From: an uncultured bacterium
GTDB taxonomy: Bacteria > Actinomycetota > Coriobacteriia > Coriobacteriales > Coriobacteriaceae
Length of the DNA: 45,503 nucleotides
Direction of reading: 5' to 3'
Assembly: GCA_905215725.1 (NCBI GenBank)
Contig: CAJMRD010000003.1
Coordinates: 1 to 45,503 of the forward strand
Positions 32,241-41,441 of this stretch are shown piece by piece; positions within the stretch are counted from its first letter, which is position 1; every line of letters begins with the position of its first letter. A program made the translations under genes and the position numbers. The notes beneath the pieces were generated by a model that had not been told where the DNA came from, made no database searches, and saw nothing but the letters and a program-made list of their open reading frames with translations.

Positions 32241-32958
32241 GGGGAAGGTCCTCTCCCTCGGCCATGCGGCCAAGCAGAATCGCGGTTACGGGACGCAAGT
32301 CCTCGGGCACCGTCACCTTAAGGTTATCGCGCGGGCTCTGGACGCAGCGGACGCGCCCACCCATGCGCTCGACCAGCGACGAATCATCGGTGCCGATAAA
32401 GCCCTCGGCAATGGCTGCAGCATGGGCGCGCTTCATAGCATCGACGCTAAAGATCTGCGGCGTCTGCGCTGCCCAGTAGAGCTCACGCGGCGGCGTCTCG
32501 ACGATATTGTCGCCATCGACGATCTTGAGCGTGTCGATCGCGGGCTGGCCGCACACGACACCGTCGAGCGAGCGGTCGCTCACGAGCACGTCGATAGCGT
32601 GGTCGATGGCCTCGGTCGTAATGAGCGGACGGGCGCCGTCGTGGATAGCGACATATTCGAAACCCGCCGGCACCGCGTGCACGCCGGCGCGGGTGGAATC
32701 CTGACGAGTATCGCCGGCATCGGCAAAGCTGATGGGCGTGTCATAGTCAAACGGGTCGATAGCCAAGCGGCGCATCTCGGCACGGCGCTCGGCAGGGCAA
32801 ACCACGACGATATGGCCGACCTTGTCGCTACGATCGAACGCGCGGATGGACCAGCTCATGAGCGGACGGCCCGCCACGTTAACGAGCTGCTTGCCGCCGG
32901 GATTTCCAAAGCGCTGGCCGCTGCCGCCGGCAACGACCACGGCGCATACGGGCGCCAT
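32230..32958 (-). CDS. ispD: 2-C-methyl-D-erythritol 4-phosphate cytidylyltransferase
   Basis: A 242-residue enzyme, the MEP-pathway step before IspE. The CTP-binding loop is VVVAGGSGQRFGNPGGKQL. Further conserved blocks are IHDGARPLIT and YWAAQTPQIFSV, and FIGTDDSSLVERMG near the C-terminus. The start ATG overlaps the disA stop by one base (TAATG). IspE is not in the window. Confidence 0.95.
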   Translation of the reverse strand: MAPVCAVVVAGGSGQRFGNPGGKQLVNVAGRPLMSWSIRAFDRSDKVGHIVVVCPAERRAEMRRLAIDPFDYDTPISFADAGDTRQDSTRAGVHAVPAGFEYVAIHDGARPLITTEAIDHAIDVLVSDRSLDGVVCGQPAIDTLKIVDGDNIVETPPRELYWAAQTPQIFSVDAMKRAHAAAIAEGFIGTDDSSLVERMGGRVRCVQSPRDNLKVTVPEDLRPVTAILLGRMAEGEDLPHVQ

Positions 32959-34025
32959 TATGCGTTCCCCTGTTTGGTGCCCTTCATGCGGTACAGCGAG
33001 TCCGCAAGAATGGCAGGGTTGTTGACGCCAAAGTCGCCCAAGCGCTCCGGATCCTCGCTGATGTCATCCATGAGCTCCTGCAGCGAGCCATACTCGTCGA
33101 CGATCTTCTCGGCCACGCCGTCGCGCACGACGGACACGCGCGAAAGCGTGCGCAGGCCCAGCGGCGTCATGACGGAGTCCTCGTCCAGGTCGTCATAGCC
33201 CAGAACTGCCGCCACGTGCTGCGGGTCGGACAGGTCCTTAGGCGTCATGCGGCTCAGCTCGGCGCGGATCTTTTCGGCGTTGGCCTCGGAGGAATCGCTC
33301 GCGTAGTCGCGAATCATCAGGTCGTACTCGGTATCCATGCTGGAGCCGGCGAGCTGCTCGAGCTGCATCTGCACGAGCTTGCCCTGGTTGCCCAGCTTGA
33401 CAATGCAATCCTTAAGCTCAGTCTTTGCCTGCTGCATGATCTCAAAGCTCGAAAAAATACCGGTAATGTCGGCGAGCGTAACGTAGTCGTCGAGCTCGAG
33501 GGCCGTCAGGCGCAGCAGGGAGCGATCGAGCGACTGACGGGTGGTCTGGAGCGTGGCAACGAGCTGGTTGACCGAGCTCATGATGGTGGTGACAGGCTGA
33601 ATCTCGTAGCTCTTACCGTGGACGTACACGTTGACGACGGCACGACGAGCCGAAACCGAGATCACGATGGCGTCGGTGAGCACCGACATGCGAGCGGCGG
33701 TGCGGTGGCGCATGCCCGTCTCGCTCGTGGCAAGCGAGGGATCGGGATTGAGGTGGAAGTTGGCGCGCAGGATCTGGGTGAGGTCGCCGTCGATGACGAT
33801 GGCACCGTCCATCTTGGAGAGCTCGAACAGACGGTTCGAAGTAAACGAAATGTTGAGCGGGAAGCCGTCGTTACCGGCAGCGAGCACGTTTTCGGTGTCG
33901 CCGACGCAGATAAGGGCGCCCAGGTGACCGGCAATGATCATGTCGAGGGCGGTGCGGATCGGCTGGCCGGGGGCAGTCAGGCGAATAGCCTGTTCCATAC
34001 GCTTTTGCAGCTCGTTCTTATCCAA
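32958..34025 (-). CDS. disA: DNA integrity scanning diadenylate cyclase DisA
   Basis: A 355-residue octameric enzyme that makes c-di-AMP from two ATP and slows at branched DNA. The DAC domain has DGA at 73-75 and RHRT at 106-109 (TGMRHRTAARMS), both essential. A helical linker follows, and the C-terminal DNA-binding helix-hairpin-helix region is ~290-340 (GLRTLSRVSVVRDGVAEKIV). I use TTG 34025 because GGGAG is 7 bases away and no ATG is in frame nearby. It is the first gene of the ispDF-cysS-rlmB-yacP unit, so the second messenger is expressed together with translation functions. Confidence 0.95.
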   Translation of the reverse strand: MDKNELQKRMEQAIRLTAPGQPIRTALDMIIAGHLGALICVGDTENVLAAGNDGFPLNISFTSNRLFELSKMDGAIVIDGDLTQILRANFHLNPDPSLATSETGMRHRTAARMSVLTDAIVISVSARRAVVNVYVHGKSYEIQPVTTIMSSVNQLVATLQTTRQSLDRSLLRLTALELDDYVTLADITGIFSSFEIMQQAKTELKDCIVKLGNQGKLVQMQLEQLAGSSMDTEYDLMIRDYASDSSEANAEKIRAELSRMTPKDLSDPQHVAAVLGYDDLDEDSVMTPLGLRTLSRVSVVRDGVAEKIVDEYGSLQELMDDISEDPERLGDFGVNNPAILADSLYRMKGTKQGNA

Positions 34026-34183
34026 GGCATCGCTCCCATCGTGTACGCTCCATAAACGCTAAATAGTTTCTCACGGTTTGTCCCCGCAGCAGCCACGAAA
34101 TCCGATGCTTACAGAATGAGCGAACACAGCTGAGAGCCCAACCCAAATGAGCTGCTTGTGTGGTAGCATCGGGATTCGCATAA

Positions 34184-34318
34184 ATGAGGGAGTAGTCGCG
34201 TGATCGGGTTCGCCTCCGGTGGCGCGGCAAGTCAACACACTGGCCGATGCGGCCTGGCTTGCCTTAATGAACGAGACTCGTGGCTGTGCGCGCAACGCGT
34301 ACGCCACGGGTCTTTTTT
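34184..34318 (+). promoter_or_regulatory. Manganese riboswitch (yybP-ykoY) with terminator
   Basis: The leader begins with GAGGGAGTAG, the conserved start of the yybP-ykoY aptamer, followed by paired GC-rich arms (GGCCGATGCGGCC). It ends in an expression-platform hairpin, GACTCGTGGC (34275-34284) with GCCACGGGTC (34303-34312), and TTTTTT. Known members sense Mn(II) and turn on Mn exporters; the adjacent gene is mntP, which supports the call. Exact boundaries are approximate. Confidence 0.85.
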
Positions 34319-34371
34319 GTTACTCTCCCAAGAGGTACACGCGGGCCCGCCCGCAGAGAGGGAGCCAGACT

Positions 34372-34950
34372 ATGGGACTCGCAGAGCTCGTGTTGCTCGC
34401 CGTTGGCCTTTCGATGGACGCCTTTGCCGTTTCCATCTGCAAGGGCCTTGGCATGAAGAAGATCAACCTTAAAGTCGCCATGGTGCTCGGCCTGTTCTTT
34501 GGCGGTTTCCAGGCCGGCATGCCCGTAATTGGGTGGGCCCTTGGTAGCCAGTTCATGGGCATCATCAGCCCCATCGACCACTGGATCGCCTTTATCCTGC
34601 TCGCCTTTATCGGCGGCAAGATGCTGTGGGAAGCCTTTACTGAGGACGAGAACGAAGGCGACGGCAAGGATGCCGAAAAGATCGACCTGGGCGAATATCT
34701 AATCCTTGCCATCGCCACCTCGATTGACGCGCTTGCCGTGGGCATCTCGTTTGCCGCGCTCTCGGTCGATATCGTTCCCGCCGTGTCGCTCATTGGCATC
34801 ACGACCTTTGTCTTCTCCGTTGCCGGCGTAGCGATCGGCCACACCTTTGGCGCGCGCTACGAAAAGCCCGCCACCATCGTGGGTGGCGTCGTGCTCGTCC
34901 TCATCGGCCTCAAGATTTTGCTGGAGCATCTGGGGATTTTGGCGCTGTAA
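34372..34950 (+). CDS. mntP: Manganese efflux pump MntP
   Basis: A 192-residue membrane protein that exports Mn(II). Six hydrophobic helices are visible, with the repeated acidic motifs of the family: VGLSMDAFAVSICKGL near the N-terminus and IATSIDALAVGISFAAL in the second half. I use ATG 34372 with GGGAG 7 bases upstream; a longer in-frame start at 34219 lies within the riboswitch. Expression should rise when Mn(II) stabilises the antiterminated leader. Confidence 0.95.
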   Translation: MGLAELVLLAVGLSMDAFAVSICKGLGMKKINLKVAMVLGLFFGGFQAGMPVIGWALGSQFMGIISPIDHWIAFILLAFIGGKMLWEAFTEDENEGDGKDAEKIDLGEYLILAIATSIDALAVGISFAALSVDIVPAVSLIGITTFVFSVAGVAIGHTFGARYEKPATIVGGVVLVLIGLKILLEHLGILAL

Positions 34951-34980
34951 AACACCCTTCAAAACTAAACGTCCGGATGA

Positions 34981-35012
34981 GGCCTCATGCAGAGTTTTGC
35001 ATGAGGCCTTTT
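34981..35012 (+). terminator. Terminator of mntP, containing a hipBA operator half
   Basis: GGCCTCATGCA (34981-34991) pairs perfectly with 34998-35008, followed by TTTTC. The apical part TGCAGAGTTTTGCAT is nearly identical to the hipBA operator repeats just downstream. Confidence 0.85.
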
Positions 35013-35055
35013 CATGCAGACTTTTGCATGTCATACTATGATGCAAAAGTCTGCA
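34988..35055 (+). promoter_or_regulatory. Three operator-like repeats and promoter of hipBA
   Basis: TGCAGAGTTTTGCAT (34988-35002), TGCAGACTTTTGCAT (35015-35029) and the exact reverse complement of the second (35041-35055). The last two flank TACTAT (35034-35039), a likely -10 box with a weak TTCATG -35 at 35011-35016. HipB binding would cover the promoter. Confidence 0.75.
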
Positions 35056-35070
35056 CGTTAGGAGATCGCC

Positions 35071-35502
35071 GTGGATACCCTTCCCATCACCACACCGCGC
35101 CAAGCTGGCATCTACGTGCGCCAGGCACGCGAGGCTCAGGGTCTCACCCGTGCCGCCCTCGCTAATAAGGCCGGTGTTTCGGAGCGCCTGCTCGCATCGC
35201 TCGAGCTGGGAGATGCCACGGGCATTCGGCTCGACAAGCTGTTGACCGTCTTTAACGCACTCGGCATAGGTCTCTTTGCGCAAAGCGATAACGACTCCAT
35301 CGCATCGCCCTCCGAACATCCGATGACGATAGCGGACCTCCCTATCGCGAACTCGAATGCCCTGCCAAAGCCAAGCGTAGGCAGACGACCCGCTCGACAA
35401 GGAACGCCAGCTTTCTATGGTGCCTTGCTGGCCCAAATCGCAGCCGAGCAAGGCCTTTCCGGCACTTCAGACCTCTCCTTTGGCTGTAAGGTTGTGAAAT
35501 AA
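35071..35502 (+). CDS. hipB: HipB-like antitoxin and autoregulator
   Basis: A 143-residue protein with a Cro/CI-type helix-turn-helix at about 12-65 (YVRQAREAQGLTRAALANKAGVSERLLASLELGD). The C-terminal ~70 residues are low in predicted structure, rich in Ser/Pro, and longer than in E. coli HipB (88 residues). It probably binds the TGCAGACTTTTGCA repeats upstream and neutralises HipA. GTG start with AGGAG 6 bases away. The stop codon is immediately followed by the hipA ATG. Confidence 0.88.
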   Translation: MDTLPITTPRQAGIYVRQAREAQGLTRAALANKAGVSERLLASLELGDATGIRLDKLLTVFNALGIGLFAQSDNDSIASPSEHPMTIADLPIANSNALPKPSVGRRPARQGTPAFYGALLAQIAAEQGLSGTSDLSFGCKVVK

Positions 35503-36807
35503 ATGGCAGAAATGGAGCTTGCGACCCTCATTTGTGGCGAAATCGCCGGCACTCTCCGGCAAGACGAGCATGGACTCTGCAGCTTTGTATACGCCCCAAC
35601 CTATCGCGGAGCACCGCTATCGTTAACAATGCCGCTTTCCAATCGCACATATGGCCATAACATCGTCCGTCCGTTCCTATTTGGCCTTTTGCCCGACAGC
35701 CAAGAGCAGCGTCGCGCTATTGCCGCCGAGCATGACGTTGCATCCAACAACCCCGTCGCCCTCTTGTGCCATATCGGTCTTGACTGCGCGGGGGCCGTTC
35801 AGTTTTGTCGAGCCGATCAATTAGATGCCGCCCACGGCAGGGTCTCAGCATACCGCCCGCTTACCAATTCTCAAATCGCTCACAAGCTCAAAGCAATTCG
35901 CGATGACGAAAGAGAGACATGGATGGGCTCCAACGAAAGCTGGTCCCTGGGCGGCAACCAAGGCAAATTTGCACTAGCTTGGCATGATGGACAATGGTGC
36001 GAATGTCTAGGGTCATCCCCCACTACCCATATCTTCAAAAATGGTGTCGTTGGGTTCAAACATCAGGCCTTAAACGAATTCGTCTGCATGAAAACAGCTC
36101 GGCGTGTTGGCATTCCAACTGCCAACGTCTCCTATTGCACATTTGAAGACGAAGCCGCGCTCGTCGTTGAACGGTACGACAGAATGGTCAATAGCAGCGG
36201 AAATATCGAAAGGCTGCATCAGGAGGACTTTTGCCAGGCGCTCGGTGTATTGCCAACCCAGAAATACACCGCCGACGGAGGACCAACTACACGAGACATC
36301 CAAGAACGACTGATTAACACAGTCCCCCACCACATGAATCTTGTGCTTTTTACCTATATGTTGTTCTATAACGCCATTATCGGAGCGCCTGACGCACACG
36401 CTAAAAACTACTCGCTCATCCTAGGCAAAGGCACAAACGCGGCGCTCGCACCCATGTACGATGTCGCATCGGGCTTAGCATACGAACGTATGCGGCGAAA
36501 AGCGCGCCTCGCCATGAGCGTTGGCGGCGAGAACCGTGTGGGGCGCATCGGACCCAACGCAATTCGCCGATACCACGGTATGGGCGACCCCGCGCTGGAG
36601 GCGGCGCTCACCGATGCCGGGCTATCCGAGAAGTTTTGCTTTGCGACCATGATGAACCTCGCCTACGAGGTGCCCATTTGCATGGAAGAGGTCATGGACG
36701 AATACGCCGACCTGCCCGGCATGGCGGACCTGCGCGAGCATATGCTCGGCCCCGTCCGCGAAAACTGCCAGCGCACCCTCGACCTCATCAGGGCAGAAAT
36801 GGACTAG
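35503..36807 (+). CDS. hipA: HipA serine/threonine kinase toxin
   Basis: A 434-residue toxin of the HipA family; E. coli HipA phosphorylates glutamyl-tRNA synthetase and causes growth arrest. The N-terminal subdomain is seen in LPDSQEQRRAIAAEHDV and CHIGLDCAGAVQF. The Gly-loop with the autophosphorylated Ser is ESWSLGGNQGKFAL (Ser148, Lys155). The catalytic loop is GAPDAHAKNYS (Asp297, Asn302), and the metal-binding Asp320 sits in MYDVAS. All catalytic residues are intact. Translation is coupled to hipB with no gap. GC content at the 5' half is lower than in the neighbours, which suggests horizontal gain together with hipB. Confidence 0.92.
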   Translation: MAEMELATLICGEIAGTLRQDEHGLCSFVYAPTYRGAPLSLTMPLSNRTYGHNIVRPFLFGLLPDSQEQRRAIAAEHDVASNNPVALLCHIGLDCAGAVQFCRADQLDAAHGRVSAYRPLTNSQIAHKLKAIRDDERETWMGSNESWSLGGNQGKFALAWHDGQWCECLGSSPTTHIFKNGVVGFKHQALNEFVCMKTARRVGIPTANVSYCTFEDEAALVVERYDRMVNSSGNIERLHQEDFCQALGVLPTQKYTADGGPTTRDIQERLINTVPHHMNLVLFTYMLFYNAIIGAPDAHAKNYSLILGKGTNAALAPMYDVASGLAYERMRRKARLAMSVGGENRVGRIGPNAIRRYHGMGDPALEAALTDAGLSEKFCFATMMNLAYEVPICMEEVMDEYADLPGMADLREHMLGPVRENCQRTLDLIRAEMD

Positions 36808-36840
36808 GTGGCCGTAATTTCGCAATTATCAAACAAAAGA

Positions 36841-36879
36841 GATGGGGCACCCGTCGCAAAAGCTCAGATGCCCCCTCTC
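36841..36879 (-). terminator. Terminator of pepD
   Basis: GATGGGGCA pairs with TGCCCCCTC (one mismatch), and the minus-strand tail is TCTCTTTTGTTT. It may also stop hipA transcripts from the other side. Confidence 0.7.
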
Positions 36880-36934
36880 GTAATGTCATTTGCAATCCGC
36901 TAGCACGTGGCTCGAACTGCTGCTAGCGCGACCT

Positions 36935-38392
36935 TTACGCAGCAAGGCGCTTGAGGACGTCGATGAGCAGCTCGTAGAAGCGCTCGGCAGAAGCGAGCTC
37001 CATGCTCTCGTCCGGGGTGTGGACATCGGAGAGCGTCGGGCCCACGGCGATGGCGTCCAGGCCGTGCAGGGCCTCGGCAAATAGGCCGCACTCAAGGCCG
37101 GCGTGAATGGACTCGATGCGCAGCTCGGAGCCAAAGAGCTCGCGATAGCTCTCGACAAAGACGTCGCGAACCGGCGAATGCTCGGCATAGCTCCAGCCGG
37201 GATACTCAAACTCAAACTTGGCGTCAAAGCCCAGGACATCGGCCAGCGTCTGCAGGCGGTCCTTGAACTCGTTCTGCAGCGAGGTGATCGAGGAGCGCGG
37301 GGACAGCATGATCTTGACCTCGTCGTCAGAAGTGGCAACCACACCGATGTTGGAGGAAACCTCGACGGAGCCGTCGGTGGCGACGTTGCGGCGAATCACG
37401 CCGTTAGGGGCAAGACGCAGGGCGCGGATGAGGGCAAGCGCGGACTTCTGGTCCATGGCCTCGACCTCGGCGTCGTCGGCAATCTCGACGGTGCAGGTAA
37501 AGCCGGGGTCGAAGACCTCGAGCTCGGCAGTGACGTCGGCGATGATGCCCTTTGCGATCTGGGCCGCGGCCTCGGCGGCAGCGTGATCGGCATAGACCAG
37601 AACGGCCTTGCACTCACGGTTGATGGCGTTGTCCTTGGTGCCGCCGTTGAAGCTGACGATGGCGGGCTCACCGGCGACCATCAGGCGGTCGATGATGCGG
37701 GCCATGATGAGGTTTCCGTTGCCGCGCTCCAGGTTGATATCACTGCCGGAGTGGCCGCCCAACAGACCGGAAATGTCGAGCGTGAGGGTGCTACCGGTCT
37801 TGTGCTCGCGCACGATGGGGCAGGTGTAGGTAACGACGACGCCGCCGGCGCAGCTGACGGTGGCAACGCCCTCCTCCTCGGAGTCGAGGTTGATCATGGT
37901 GCGGGCGCTGATCTGGGACTTGTCGAGCGTCTCGGCGCCAACCAGGCCGGTCTCCTCGTCGGTGGTGAACACGCACTCGAGGGCGGGGTGAACAATCGAA
38001 TCGTCATCGAGAACAGTGAGCATCAGAGCGACGGCGATACCGTTGTCGGCGCCCAGAGTGGTGCCGTTAGCGGTGAGGACACCGTCCTTGACGACCAAGT
38101 CGATACCGTCGGTCGTAAAGTCGTGCTCGACGGAACCCAGCTTGTCACACACCATGTCGATGTGACCCTGCAGCATTACGGTCGGGGCATTCTCGGCGCC
38201 GGCAGATGCGGGCTTGCGAATGATGACGTTGTAGACCTCGTCCTGATAAACGTCGAGACCGCGCTCCTTGGCAAATGCGACCAGGAAATCGCTGATGCCC
38301 TTCTCGTTGCCAGACCCACGGGGGATCGCGCTGACCTCCTCAAAGAAATGGAACAGCTGGGCGGGCTCGTAGCCGGTAATCTTGTAGTCCAT
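36935..38392 (-). CDS. pepD: Aminoacyl-histidine dipeptidase (M20 family, PepD)
   Basis: A 485-residue zinc peptidase that splits Xaa-His dipeptides. Metal and catalytic motifs: QGHIDMVCDK (about 79-88), LGADNGIAVA with bridging Asp, FTTDEETGLVGA with catalytic and metal Glu, NLDSEEEG, and the final histidine in DVHTPDE. The lid dimerisation domain is in the middle, with GGHSGSDINLERGN. ATG 38392 is chosen because AAGGAGG is next to it; the upstream in-frame extension has no such site. Cytosolic and monocistronic. Confidence 0.93.
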   Translation of the reverse strand: MDYKITGYEPAQLFHFFEEVSAIPRGSGNEKGISDFLVAFAKERGLDVYQDEVYNVIIRKPASAGAENAPTVMLQGHIDMVCDKLGSVEHDFTTDGIDLVVKDGVLTANGTTLGADNGIAVALMLTVLDDDSIVHPALECVFTTDEETGLVGAETLDKSQISARTMINLDSEEEGVATVSCAGGVVVTYTCPIVREHKTGSTLTLDISGLLGGHSGSDINLERGNGNLIMARIIDRLMVAGEPAIVSFNGGTKDNAINRECKAVLVYADHAAAEAAAQIAKGIIADVTAELEVFDPGFTCTVEIADDAEVEAMDQKSALALIRALRLAPNGVIRRNVATDGSVEVSSNIGVVATSDDEVKIMLSPRSSITSLQNEFKDRLQTLADVLGFDAKFEFEYPGWSYAEHSPVRDVFVESYRELFGSELRIESIHAGLECGLFAEALHGLDAIAVGPTLSDVHTPDESMELASAERFYELLIDVLKRLAA

Positions 38393-38549
38393 GGTGCCTC
38401 CTTGGCGCAACTGGTTAGACAGTAAGACATGCGACTTGTATATTCCCAGACTTTGCGTGCATAAACCAGTCGAAAACGCCGAGCGCCCCCGCATCATCGG
38501 CTAACGGTGGACCGTATAGCGTAACGGTCACAACTTCCGCAGCTCTACA

Positions 38550-38581
38550 AATCGAGGCGCCCTTTCCGGAGCGCCTCGATT
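38550..38581 (-). terminator. Terminator of clpC
   Basis: AATCGAGGCGC (38550-38560) pairs with GCGCCTCGATT (38571-38581), 25 bases after the clpC stop. The tail on the minus strand (TGTAGAGC) is poor in T. Confidence 0.7.
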
Positions 38582-38606
38582 GCGCGTTTCAAATTGTCGC
38601 CACGCC

Positions 38607-41249
38607 CTACAGCGCGCCGGAACCGGCTTGCATCATGCCGCCGGGGCCCGAGCTCACGCCACTGCTCACAGGCGCGGCGTTTCCGGTGTGCGGCGCCGCC
38701 GGAGCGATATCGCCCCCGAGTGCACCTGCCGGACGTGGCGCTGGGATCTCGCCCGTGCCGTGGCTAAAGACGAACTTGCCGTCGGCCACATCGCACAGGA
38801 CGGTATCGCCCTCGCCCCACTCGCCGGCCAGCAGTTCCTCGGACAGCGGATCCTCGATGAGCTTTTGGATGGCACGACGCAGAGGACGCGCGCCGTTGGT
38901 GAGGTCGGTACCCTCCGCCACAATCTTGTCGTAGGCCGCATCGGTAAGCTTGATGTTCATGCCGTTTGCGATCAGGCGCTGGCGCAGATCGTCCACCAAC
39001 AGGTGCGCGATCTTGGTCAGGTTCTCGCCCGAGAGCTTCTGGAACACCACAATATCGTCGATACGGTTGAGCAGCTCGGGGCGGAACAGGCGCTTGAGCT
39101 CGCCCATCGCACGGCCCTTGATCTCACTCGAGGTGAGGCCCTGCTCGCCGGTGGTGCCAAAGCCAACGCTCGCATCCTGCGCGATCTCGCGGGCGCCCAC
39201 GTTGGACGTCATGATGATCACGGTATTGCGGAAGTCGACCGTCTTGCCCTGACTATCAGTCAGGCGGCCCTCCTCCAGCACCTGCAGCAGGATGTTGAAG
39301 ATGTCGGGGTGCGCCTTCTCGATCTCGTCGAACAGCACGACCGAATACGGGTGACGACGAACGGCCTTGGTAAGCTGACCGCCCTCGTCGTGACCCACGT
39401 AACCCGGAGGACTACCGATAAGCTTGGAGACCTCGAACTCGCTGCCAAACTCCGACATGTCGAAGCTGATGAGCGCATCCTTGCTGCCAAAGAGGTACTC
39501 GGCAAGTGTCTTGGCGAGCTCGGTCTTGCCCGTGCCGGTGGGACCCAGGAAGATAAAGCTGCCGCCGGGGCGACGCGGGTCCTTGAGCGGCGAACGGCTG
39601 CGGCGCACGGCCTTGGCAACGGCCTCGACTGCCTCATCCTGGCCGATGATGCGCGTCTTGAGCACGCTTTCGGTCTGCAGCAAGCGCCGGCTCTCGCTCT
39701 CGGTGAGCGAGGAAACCGGCACGCCCGAAGTCACGGACACGATATCGGCGATCTGACTCACATCGATGGTGAGCGGACTGGCGTCGAGCTCGGCGGTCCA
39801 AGCGGCCTTGGCCTCGGCGAGCTCAATCTCGGCGGCCTTCTGCTGCTCGGTGATCTCGGCGGCCTTGTTCATGTCGTCGCTCTCGGTGGCCTCCTGCGCG
39901 GCGGCCTTGAGCTCCTCTATGCGATGCTCGGCCTCGCGCACCGGCTCGGGCGCGCGATTCGCGGCGATGCGAGCGCGGGCGCCGGCCTCGTCAATGAGGT
40001 CGATGGCCTTATCGGGCAGGAAGCGATCCTGGATGTAGCGGTTGGAAAGGTTCGCGGCAGCCTCGATAGCACCCTGCGTATAGCGCACATGGTGGTGCTC
40101 CTCGTAGCGCGGCTTGAGCGCGGTCAGGATCTTGACCGTGTCCTCGACGCTCGGCTCCTCGACATCGATGGTCTGGAAGCGACGCTCGAAGGCCGGGTCC
40201 TTGGTGAGGTACTTGCGGAATTCCTCGGCCGTGGTGGCGCCGATAATCTGGAAGGCGCCGCGCGCAAGCACGGGCTTGAGCATGGAACTCGCGTCGATGG
40301 AGCCCTCGGCAGAACCGGCACCGATGATGGTGTGCATCTCGTCAATAAACAGGATGACGTCGTCGGCTTCGGTGGCCTCCTGGATCACGTTCTTGAGGCG
40401 CTCCTCAAACTCGCCGCGATACTTGGCACCCGCCACGAGGCCCGGCAGGTCGAGCGTCCAGATATTCTGGTTCATGAGGTTCTCGGGCACGTTGCCGGTT
40501 GCAATCTGCTGAGCCAGGCCCTCGACGATGGCCGTCTTGCCCACACCGGGGTCGCCCAGGATGAGCGGGTTGTTCTTGGTGCGGCGCGAAAGAATTTCCA
40601 TCATGCGCTGGACTTCCTTTTCGCGACCGATCACGGGGTCGAGCTCGCCATCGCGCGCCTTCTGCGTGAGGTTGGTCGCGAACTGCTTAAGCGTATCGGT
40701 GCCACTCCCCTTTTGCTGAGAGGCATCCGAGCCGCTAAAGAACGGCAGGCCCGCACCGGGACGACCAGCACCGGCGCCGGCGAGCGGACGCTTCTTGTCC
40801 TGGTCCTTGGCGGTGAGTTTCTCGATAGCCTTTTTGATAGAGGCGGACGACACACCCAGGCGCATGAGGATGTCCATGGCCATGCCGTTGCCCTCTTCGA
40901 CGATGCCGATCAGCAAGTGCTCGGTCGACACGTAGGTCTGGTTGTTCTCACGCGCCACGCGGAATGAACGCTCCATCACGCTAATGACGAGCGGCGTAAA
41001 GGCGAGCTTGGCCGCCTCGGTCTCCTCACTGGGCTCGGGAACCGTGGTCTGGACCTCTTTGAGAGTATCCATGATGTCATCGTAGGAGATGTCGAGCGAG
41101 CGCAGCGCCTCGGCGGCAATGCCCTCGTCCTCCTTGGCAAGCGCGAGCAGCAGGTGCTCGGTGCCCACCTTATTTGAATGAAGATCGAGCGCCTCTTGCT
41201 TGGCCATGGACATGACCTTACGCGCGCGATCGGTAAATCTATCTAACAT
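38607..41249 (-). CDS. clpC: ATP-dependent Clp protease ATPase subunit ClpC
   Basis: An 880-residue AAA+ unfoldase that feeds ClpP. The double Clp N-domain is at ~1-145 (DRARKVMSMAKQEALDLHSNKVGTEHLLLAL and its repeat). D1 carries GDPGVGKTAIVEGLAQQI and VILFIDEMHT. A middle region of coiled-coil type lies between the AAA modules (~410-475). D2 has GPTGTGKTELAKTLAEYLFG, VVLFDEIEKAHPD and the C-terminal D2-small domain. A Gly/Pro/Ala-rich tail of ~45 residues ends the protein and is unusual in length. AAGGA is 7 bases before ATG 41249. The upstream ~190 bases hold the promoter region, in which I could not fix the boxes. Confidence 0.94.
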   Translation of the reverse strand: MLDRFTDRARKVMSMAKQEALDLHSNKVGTEHLLLALAKEDEGIAAEALRSLDISYDDIMDTLKEVQTTVPEPSEETEAAKLAFTPLVISVMERSFRVARENNQTYVSTEHLLIGIVEEGNGMAMDILMRLGVSSASIKKAIEKLTAKDQDKKRPLAGAGAGRPGAGLPFFSGSDASQQKGSGTDTLKQFATNLTQKARDGELDPVIGREKEVQRMMEILSRRTKNNPLILGDPGVGKTAIVEGLAQQIATGNVPENLMNQNIWTLDLPGLVAGAKYRGEFEERLKNVIQEATEADDVILFIDEMHTIIGAGSAEGSIDASSMLKPVLARGAFQIIGATTAEEFRKYLTKDPAFERRFQTIDVEEPSVEDTVKILTALKPRYEEHHHVRYTQGAIEAAANLSNRYIQDRFLPDKAIDLIDEAGARARIAANRAPEPVREAEHRIEELKAAAQEATESDDMNKAAEITEQQKAAEIELAEAKAAWTAELDASPLTIDVSQIADIVSVTSGVPVSSLTESESRRLLQTESVLKTRIIGQDEAVEAVAKAVRRSRSPLKDPRRPGGSFIFLGPTGTGKTELAKTLAEYLFGSKDALISFDMSEFGSEFEVSKLIGSPPGYVGHDEGGQLTKAVRRHPYSVVLFDEIEKAHPDIFNILLQVLEEGRLTDSQGKTVDFRNTVIIMTSNVGAREIAQDASVGFGTTGEQGLTSSEIKGRAMGELKRLFRPELLNRIDDIVVFQKLSGENLTKIAHLLVDDLRQRLIANGMNIKLTDAAYDKIVAEGTDLTNGARPLRRAIQKLIEDPLSEELLAGEWGEGDTVLCDVADGKFVFSHGTGEIPAPRPAGALGGDIAPAAPHTGNAAPVSSGVSSGPGGMMQAGSGAL

Positions 41250-41441
41250 GCTCGTTTCCTTACATGAGTTCATCGAAATCAAAACGCCCGCCCGTCGGCG
41301 GCGCTTTGGTCTCTTTACCCATATGGAGTATATGTTAACAGCTGGAGGAATATCTATAAACCCGGCTCACATGAATGCAGGTTATGACCGCATCGCGGGA
41401 CTCACCGCGCGATGCGCGACGGGCGCCCCGCAAGAGAAACC

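Noticed and set aside
34219..34371. Longer N-terminus for MntP
   Set aside because: The extension would be translated from the riboswitch itself; the start at 34372 has a good ribosome site and the usual family N-terminus.
41390..41415. GCATCGCG/CGCGATGC hairpin between tetR and clpC as a terminator
   Set aside because: An 8-bp stem without any T-rich tail; too weak to list as a terminator.
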